A stretch of 64,000 nt of DNA, taken from Cypionkella sinensis (GTDB lineage: Bacteria > Pseudomonadota > Alphaproteobacteria > Rhodobacterales > Rhodobacteraceae). The notes under the pieces are model-generated. The model was not told the DNA's origin and made no database searches. It saw only the letters and a list, made by a program, of their open reading frames with translations. Positions 58,746-64,000 of this stretch are shown here, in pieces. Position numbers and translations under genes: made by a program. The first letter of the stretch is position 1. Every line of letters starts with the position of its first letter. The stretch is taken from the NCBI RefSeq assembly GCF_042646385.1, contig NZ_JBHRTO010000001.1, positions 186,001 to 250,000 of the forward strand. Direction: 5' to 3'.

Positions 58746-59849
58746 CTAGCCTGCGGCCTTCAGCGCCTCGGGCAGGGCGGCCTCAAATGCCGCCAGCGCA
58801 GTCTCGTCGCCCAGACTGACGCGAATGCAGCGGTCTAAGGGCGCAACCCCCGGCATCCGCACGAAAATGCCGCGCGCGAGCAACTCGGCAAGGACGCGGC
58901 GGGCATAGTCGCCGTCGCGGGAGCAATCCATCGTGATGAAATTGGTCGCCGAGGCCAGCGGGATCAGGCCGTTGGCGCGGGCGATGCCGGACAGGCGTGT
59001 GCGGGCAGTGGTGGTTTTGGCGCGGATTTCGCTCAGGTAAGCCTGATCCTGCAACGCCGCCAAAGCCCCTGCTTGCGCGATGCGACCCAACCCGAAATGG
59101 TTGCGCACCTTGTCGAAGGCCTGCGCCAAGGGCGCGGAGGTGATCGCGTAGCCGACCCGCAGGCCAGCAAGGCCGTGGGCTTTGGAGAATGTGCGGAAGC
59201 GGATCAGGTTCGGGGTGTCGGGGTCGATTTCCGGCGCTGTGCCTGCGGGGGCAAGGTCGATATAGGCTTCGTCCAGCACCAGCAGAGTTTGTTCGGGCAG
59301 GTTGGCCAGAAGGTCTTGGATCGCAGCCCCCGCATGGTGGCTGCCCATCGGATTGTCGGGGTTGGCGAGGTACAGCATCCGGGCTTGGGTCTGCTGGGCG
59401 AGGGCCAGCAGGGCGGCGGGGTCTTCATGATCGCCCTTGTAGGGCGCGCGGTGCAGGGTGCCGCCGTAGCCTGCGACATGGAAGTTGAAGGTCGGGTAGG
59501 CGCCAAGGCTGGTCACAACCGGGGTGCCGGGTTCGACGATCAGGCGGGCGAGGTAGCCCAGAAGCCCGTCAATACCCTCGCCGACCACGATGTTCTCGGG
59601 GGCGCAGTGGTGATGGGCGGCGAGGGCGGCTTTCAAGGCGAAAACCTCGGGGTCACCATACATCCAGGCCTCGGACGCGGCGGCTTGCATGGCCCGGATC
59701 GCGGCGGGAGAGGGGCCGAAGATCGATTCATTGGCACCGAGGCGGGCGATGAATGGCTGGCCTTGCCGGCGCTCTTGCGTCTCGGGCCCGGTGAAAGGGA
59801 CGGTGGCGGGCAGCGCGGTGGCAAGCGGGGTGAGGATGGGGGCTTTCAT
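58746..59849 (-). CDS. Histidinol-phosphate-type aminotransferase
   Basis: PLP-dependent class I/II aminotransferase of the HisC family, 367 residues. PLP Lys is in RTFSKAHGLAGLRVGYA; other motifs are ARLGANESIFGPSPAA, NIVVGEGIDGLLGYL, YLANPDNPMGS and the C-terminal VRMPGVAPLDRCIRVSLG. HisC-like enzymes also act on aromatic or other amino acids, and this gene is not in a his operon, so the exact substrate is open. Start at 59849. Confidence 0.88.
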   Translation of the reverse strand: MKAPILTPLATALPATVPFTGPETQERRQGQPFIARLGANESIFGPSPAAIRAMQAAASEAWMYGDPEVFALKAALAAHHHCAPENIVVGEGIDGLLGYLARLIVEPGTPVVTSLGAYPTFNFHVAGYGGTLHRAPYKGDHEDPAALLALAQQTQARMLYLANPDNPMGSHHAGAAIQDLLANLPEQTLLVLDEAYIDLAPAGTAPEIDPDTPNLIRFRTFSKAHGLAGLRVGYAITSAPLAQAFDKVRNHFGLGRIAQAGALAALQDQAYLSEIRAKTTTARTRLSGIARANGLIPLASATNFITMDCSRDGDYARRVLAELLARGIFVRMPGVAPLDRCIRVSLGDETALAAFEAALPEALKAAG

Positions 59850-59990
59850 GGCCGCGATTTGGGCGGATTTTTGGTGGGCTGGCAAGGGGGATTTGGCATG
59901 GTCCCAACGCGGGACCAAAAAAGGTGATGCGTTATCAATGGGATGGCATGGCTGGTTTAAGGGATTTTTAACACTTTGCTGCGCAGGCCC

Positions 59991-60320
59991 CTAGCGCAGA
60001 AACTTGCGGCGGGCTTCTTCGGCGATGGCCTGGCGCATCTCAAGCTGCGCGAGTTTCGCCATGGCCTCTTTGCGCGCGGGCTCATCCGTCAGGGTGGCGA
60101 GATGCGCACGCTGCGCGGCGGCCTGCTTTTTCAGGGTGATTTCCTCGGGCAGCACGCCTGCCTCGGCCATGATGCGAAAGCCCACGGCATCACCTGCCGA
60201 GACGAAAGCATCACCGGGGCGATCGGGCAAGGGTTTGCCTTCGCCCGCAAGGCCCTGCAGCTCACCCTTGGCGCGGGCGCGGGCGATCTGACGTTCAGCG
60301 AGTTTGTTCAGCCATGACAT
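59991..60320 (-). CDS. DUF1992 (DnaJ-like homologue) protein
   Basis: 109 residues with the DUF1992 signature (SWLNKLAERQIARARAKGEL, GKPLPDRPG). Some members are called DnaJ homologue subfamily C member 28-like but this one has no J domain. Cytosolic, role unknown. Start at 60320 by family length. Confidence 0.85.
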   Translation of the reverse strand: MSWLNKLAERQIARARAKGELQGLAGEGKPLPDRPGDAFVSAGDAVGFRIMAEAGVLPEEITLKKQAAAQRAHLATLTDEPARKEAMAKLAQLEMRQAIAEEARRKFLR

Positions 60321-60395
60321 AGCGGCCTCCTGCGGCAAATCTAGGCGCTTGCGGCGGCTGAGGGAAGGGGGCTGTCTGCCCCCCGCCCGTTCCGG

Positions 60396-60463
60396 GCTCC
60401 CCCGAGAGTATTTGAGCCAAGATGAAGCGGCTTCATCTTGGTGAAAATACTCCCGCCGGAGGC
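60396..60463. repeat. Dispersed 33-nt repeat, head-to-head pair
   Basis: A degenerate unit (60396-60427) and a standard inverted unit (60431-60463) separated by 3 bases, between the DUF1992 and valS genes. The inverted unit is followed by ATCCGACA, as at 28284. Confidence 0.85.
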
Positions 60464-60489
60464 ATCCGACAGATCGGCCCGGTGCTGCC

Positions 60490-63400
60490 TTAGCCGAGTT
60501 CAGCCAGCCGTTTCAGCGCGGCTTGCAGTTTGGCGGCTTCATCCTCGCGGGCTTCCAGATTGCTGCGCGCTTCCATCACCACGTCTTCCGGGGCCGAGGC
60601 CGCGAAATTGGGGTTGTTGAGGCGGCCTTTCAGACCACCGATTTCTTTGGCCAGCTTGTCCATGGTCTTGGTCAGGCGGGCTTTTTCCTCGGCGATGTCG
60701 ATCAGGCCTGCCAGCGGGATGGCGAAAGAGGCACCTTCGACTGCGACGATGATCGAGCCTTTGGGGGCCGCACCTTCGCTGAAGCCATCAATGCGGGCCA
60801 TGCGTTTGATCAGCGCCTCGTTGTTGCCCCAAGCGGTGCGGGCGGCGGGGGAAAGCTCGGTCGCCACCAGATCGCATTTCAGGCCGACGGGGACGTGGAC
60901 TTGCGCGCGGGCGGAGCGGATTTCTTCGATCAAGGTGGTGACGAAGGTCATCTCGGAGGCGGCTTCCGCGTTGATCAGATCGCTGCCATAGGTCGGCCAA
61001 TTGGTGTGGACCAGCAATTTTGCGCGGGTTCCGGTGGTGCCCCAGAGGTCTTCGGTGATGAAGGGCATCATCGGGTGCAGCAGGATCATCGACTGGTCGA
61101 GCACCCAAGCCATCACGGCACGGGTTTCGGGGGCGTCGGGGCCATCGAACAAAGGTTTGGCGAATTCGACATACCAGTCGCAGACCTTGCCCCAGACGAA
61201 TTTGTAAAGCGCGTCGGCAGCGTTGTCGAAGCGATAGTCTTTCAGGGCGGCGTTGACTTCCGACAGCGCGCGGGCGGTTTCGCCGATGATCCAACGGTTC
61301 GCGGTGGCGGTTGCTTTCAGCGGGGTGGTTTGGGTGGCGTGGCCTTCCCAAACGCCGTTCATTTCGGCGAAGCGGCAGGCGTTCCACAGTTTGGTGCCGA
61401 AGTTGCGGTAGCCTGCGATGCGGGCGGTGTCGAGTTTCAGCACGCCGCCAAGGCTCGCCATCGCGGCGTTGGAGAAGCGCAGCGCGTCGGCGCCGAATTC
61501 GTCGATGATTTCCAGCGGGTCGATGACGTTGCCGAGCGATTTCGACATTTTCTTGCCCTTGGCGTCGCGGACAAGGCCGTGCAGGTAGACGGTTTTGAAC
61601 GGGACTTCATCGACCACGGCCAGTTGCATCATCATCATGCGGGCGACCCAGAAGAAAATGATATCGGCCCCGGTGATCAGGGTCGAGGTCGGGAAATACT
61701 TTTGCAATTCAGGCGTTTGCTCCGGCCAGCCGAGGGTGCCGATCGGCCAGAGACCGGAGGAGAACCATGTGTCGAGCACGTCGGGGTCGCGGTAGAGCAT
61801 CGGCGGGCAAGTTTCATTCGCGAGCTTTTGTTTTGCCTCGTCGTAAGTCGACACTTCTTCAATGTCGCCTTGATAAAACTGCTCGAAGTTCCGCGCGTCG
61901 ACATCGTTTCCGCTATCGCCCCGATAGTAGGCGAGAGCTAGTGACGAGGCCTCCCTGAACGTGGGAGCGCAAAAGGCGACGGGATCGGAAAGATCCAGTG
62001 AAACGACGCCGCCTGCGCCAATTTTTCTCGGCCCATACCAAACCGGAATCTGATGGCCCCACCAGAGTTGGCGCGAGATGCACCAGGGCTCGATATTCTC
62101 CAGCCAGTGGAAATAGGTCTTTTCGCCCGACTCCGGGATGATCTTGGTCGCGCCCGAACGCACGGCATCCAGCGCGGGGCCGACGATTTTGGCGGTATCG
62201 ACGAACCATTGGTCGGTCAGCATCGGCTCGATCACCACCTTCGATCTGTCGCCGAAGGGCTGCATGATCTTCTTCGCCTCGACAAACGGCTCTCGCGTCA
62301 GGTGTTCGCTGCCGGTTTCGGGGTCGATTTCGGAGTGGAGCGTCGAGACGCAAAGGCCAAGCGCGTTGATGTCGGCGACCACGGCTTTGCGGGCGTCAAA
62401 ACGGTCCATGCCGCGGTATTTCTCGGGCACGAGGTTGAGGGCATCGACTTCGTTCTCGTCGGTGGGCGAACCGGCGGCGATTTCGCGCGCGCGCTTGACG
62501 GCGTCGGCATAGGGGGCACCGTCGGCGCGCATCTGGGCGCGGGTGTCCATCAGGCGATACATTGGCAGGTTGTTGCGTTTGGCGACCTGGTAGTCGTTGA
62601 AATCATGTGCTCCGGTGATTTTCACCGCGCCCGAGCCGAAAGTGGGGTCGGGGTATTCATCGGCGATGATCGGGATCAGGCGGTCGCACAAAGGCAGATG
62701 CACCATCTTGCCGATGATCGACTGGTAGCGCGCGTCGGACGGATGCACGGCCACAGCGCCATCGCCCAGCATGGTTTCAGGCCGGGTGGTGGCGATGGAG
62801 ATGTAGTTGCGCGTCTCGCGCAGGGTCACGTTGCCGTCTTCGTCTTTCTCAATATATTCATAGGTTTGCTTGTCAGCCAGAATATATTTGAAATGCCACA
62901 TATGGCCTGCGACTTCGATATTCTCGACCTCGAGATCGGAAATCGCAGTTTCAAAATGGGGGTCCCAGTTGACCAGGCGTTTGCCGCGATAGATCAGGCC
63001 CTTGTTATACATATCCACGAAAACCTTGATCACGGCGTCGTGGAAATTGCCGTCCTCGCCTGCGGGGGCACCCGGCGCGCCAGACATGGTAAACGCCTCA
63101 CGGTCCCAATCACAGGACGCGCCAAGGCGCTGGAGTTGGCCGATGATGGTGCCGCGCGATTTGACCTTTTGCTGCCAGACGCGGGAGAGGAATTTCTCGC
63201 GCCCCATCTCACGGCGAGAGGGTTCCTGATGCAGCGCCATGTCGCGTTCTGTCACCATTTGCGTGGCGATGCCGGCGTGGTCGGTGCCGACTTGCCACAG
63301 GGTGTCGTGGCCCTGCATCCGGTGCCAGCGGATCAGGATATCCTGCAGCGTGTTGTTGAAGGCATGTCCCATGTGCAGAGAGCCCGTGACATTCGGCGGC

Positions 63401-63531
63401 GGGATCATGATCGAAAACGCCTCGGCCGCCGGTTTGGCATTCGCGCCCGCAGCGCCGACTTTGCGGTCGATCCAGAGTTTGGAAATCCGGGCCTCGGCCT
63501 CGGCGGGGGAGAAGGTCTTTTCCATCGGCAT
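60490..63531 (-). CDS. valS: Valyl-tRNA synthetase
   Basis: Charges tRNA-Val and edits misactivated Thr. Length 1013 residues with the start at 63531 (MPMEKTFSP), where AAGG lies 8 bases upstream; ATG 63540 is possible. HIGH-type motif PPNVTGSLHMGHAFNNT, KMSKS motif GKKMSKSLGNVIDP, editing CP1 domain between, and a C-terminal coiled coil (LTKTMDKLAKEIGGLKGRLN). A stretch around + strand bases 61800-62010 encodes an extra roughly 50-residue segment with unusual codon usage (see findings). Otherwise complete. Confidence 0.95.
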   Translation of the reverse strand: MPMEKTFSPAEAEARISKLWIDRKVGAAGANAKPAAEAFSIMIPPPNVTGSLHMGHAFNNTLQDILIRWHRMQGHDTLWQVGTDHAGIATQMVTERDMALHQEPSRREMGREKFLSRVWQQKVKSRGTIIGQLQRLGASCDWDREAFTMSGAPGAPAGEDGNFHDAVIKVFVDMYNKGLIYRGKRLVNWDPHFETAISDLEVENIEVAGHMWHFKYILADKQTYEYIEKDEDGNVTLRETRNYISIATTRPETMLGDGAVAVHPSDARYQSIIGKMVHLPLCDRLIPIIADEYPDPTFGSGAVKITGAHDFNDYQVAKRNNLPMYRLMDTRAQMRADGAPYADAVKRAREIAAGSPTDENEVDALNLVPEKYRGMDRFDARKAVVADINALGLCVSTLHSEIDPETGSEHLTREPFVEAKKIMQPFGDRSKVVIEPMLTDQWFVDTAKIVGPALDAVRSGATKIIPESGEKTYFHWLENIEPWCISRQLWWGHQIPVWYGPRKIGAGGVVSLDLSDPVAFCAPTFREASSLALAYYRGDSGNDVDARNFEQFYQGDIEEVSTYDEAKQKLANETCPPMLYRDPDVLDTWFSSGLWPIGTLGWPEQTPELQKYFPTSTLITGADIIFFWVARMMMMQLAVVDEVPFKTVYLHGLVRDAKGKKMSKSLGNVIDPLEIIDEFGADALRFSNAAMASLGGVLKLDTARIAGYRNFGTKLWNACRFAEMNGVWEGHATQTTPLKATATANRWIIGETARALSEVNAALKDYRFDNAADALYKFVWGKVCDWYVEFAKPLFDGPDAPETRAVMAWVLDQSMILLHPMMPFITEDLWGTTGTRAKLLVHTNWPTYGSDLINAEAASEMTFVTTLIEEIRSARAQVHVPVGLKCDLVATELSPAARTAWGNNEALIKRMARIDGFSEGAAPKGSIIVAVEGASFAIPLAGLIDIAEEKARLTKTMDKLAKEIGGLKGRLNNPNFAASAPEDVVMEARSNLEAREDEAAKLQAALKRLAELG

Positions 63532-63593
63532 ATCAGGCATCCTTAAAGCGTTGGCCTGTCCTATCCAATCGGGGGGGCGAGGCCAAGCGTCAG

Positions 63594-64000
63594 ATGCAAG
63601 AGCGCGGCGAAATGCTGGCCAAAGTTTTGCCAATAAGCCGCGATAAGCCTGTGCTGTGGGCTTTGGGGATGCCGATGCGGCTGATCGTGCAGGGGGTGGC
63701 GTTGGCGTTGGCGGCGCTGGTGGCGTTTGGCGTCTCGGGCTGGTTTTTCCTTTATGAGCAGGCTCTGCACGCGGAGGGCGTGGTGGTCGAGGCGCGGATC
63801 ACGGCGATCAGGGCTGACAGGGGTGCGGCCCGCAGTCTGCGTGACGTCGCGGTTGGGCATGGGCCGCTGGTGTTGGCACATCAGACCATGATTTTTGCCT
63901 ATACCATGCCGGATGGGCGGCAGTTTGTGACGCCGCATCAGGTTCTTCTGGATTATACCGTCGCGCATCACGTGGGGGATGCCGTGCTGCTGCGGGTGAA
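63594..64000 (+). CDS. Membrane protein, DUF3592-like (3' end outside window)
   Basis: An open frame from ATG 63594 to the window end, at least 135 residues. It has one clear membrane helix (LIVQGVALALAALVAFGVSG, about residues 30-50), then a soluble domain with FAYTMPDGRQFVTPH, which resembles the DUF3592 pattern. The start could also be at 63612 or the Mets at 63669/63675. Divergent from valS. The C-terminus is missing. Confidence 0.65.
   Translation, partial: MQERGEMLAKVLPISRDKPVLWALGMPMRLIVQGVALALAALVAFGVSGWFFLYEQALHAEGVVVEARITAIRADRGAARSLRDVAVGHGPLVLAHQTMIFAYTMPDGRQFVTPHQVLLDYTVAHHVGDAVLLRV

Noticed and set aside
60523..61941. A long plus-strand frame opposite valS
   Set aside because: valS motifs are complete on the minus strand.
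1..64000. CRISPR arrays, rRNA genes and insertion-sequence transposases
   Set aside because: No regularly spaced direct repeats of the right length, no rRNA sequence and no transposase frame were seen in the window.

Overview
The window looks like the chromosome of a Rhodobacterales alphaproteobacterium (Rhodobacteraceae). The basis is high GC, alphaproteobacterial family members throughout (cobaltochelatase CobS/CobT, GatB, a dnaG-rpoD pair, a soxBDAG sarcosine oxidase operon, homoserine dehydrogenase, class II FBPase GlpX), a CCA-encoding tRNA-Glu with alphaproteobacterial features, and short dispersed palindromic repeats. No species is assigned.

Bases 1 to about 7796 are an integrated mobile element cut by the left window edge. 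It carries the C-terminal part of a P4-type tyrosine integrase, a coupled unknown gene, an AlpA-type regulator behind a palindromic operator, a Prim-Pol/RepA-like primase-helicase, six small unknown genes on the plus strand closed by a strong terminator, and three small genes facing them on the minus strand. The element ends at the 3' end of a tRNA-Glu gene, its probable attachment site. Its genes favour GAA over GAG and CTT for Leu, unlike the flanking chromosome. No capsid, portal, large terminase or conjugation gene is visible, so it resembles a phage satellite or a replicating integrative island.

From 7797 onward the genes are core chromosome. 7797-14777: two identical tRNA-Glu genes bracketing an MltB-like lytic transglycosylase, then recJ, glpX, hom, a small lipoprotein and a pirin. 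14901-19663: two TadE-like proteins and two tandem VWA-TadG paralogues. 20030-28225: glutamate dehydrogenase, an EVE-domain protein, soxBDAG and a coupled M20D amidohydrolase. 28387-37041: dnaG-rpoD, tRNA-Ile(CAT), purMN, rnd, a lipoprotein and sufE. 37317-46664: a DUF427 protein, an aminopeptidase P, cobT/cobS, an exported MsrB, a methyltransferase/glycosyltransferase pair, a J-domain protein and bolA. 46737-64000: malate synthase G, an ArsR regulator with two AHSA1 proteins, photolyase with a coupled DUF2256 protein, pepN, a lysozyme-like transglycosylase, gatB, a GST, a DUF4177 protein, a HisC-type aminotransferase, a DUF1992 protein, valS, and the start of a membrane protein.

The non-coding layer is rich. 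At least four dispersed repeat families occur: a 33-nt unit seen singly or as inverted pairs; a roughly 200-bp highly structured block present twice, both times between convergent genes; a composite of two palindromes present three times; and short hairpins with CGATTTCTG arms. The best candidates for undescribed biology are the satellite-like element with its unknown genes and these repeat families.
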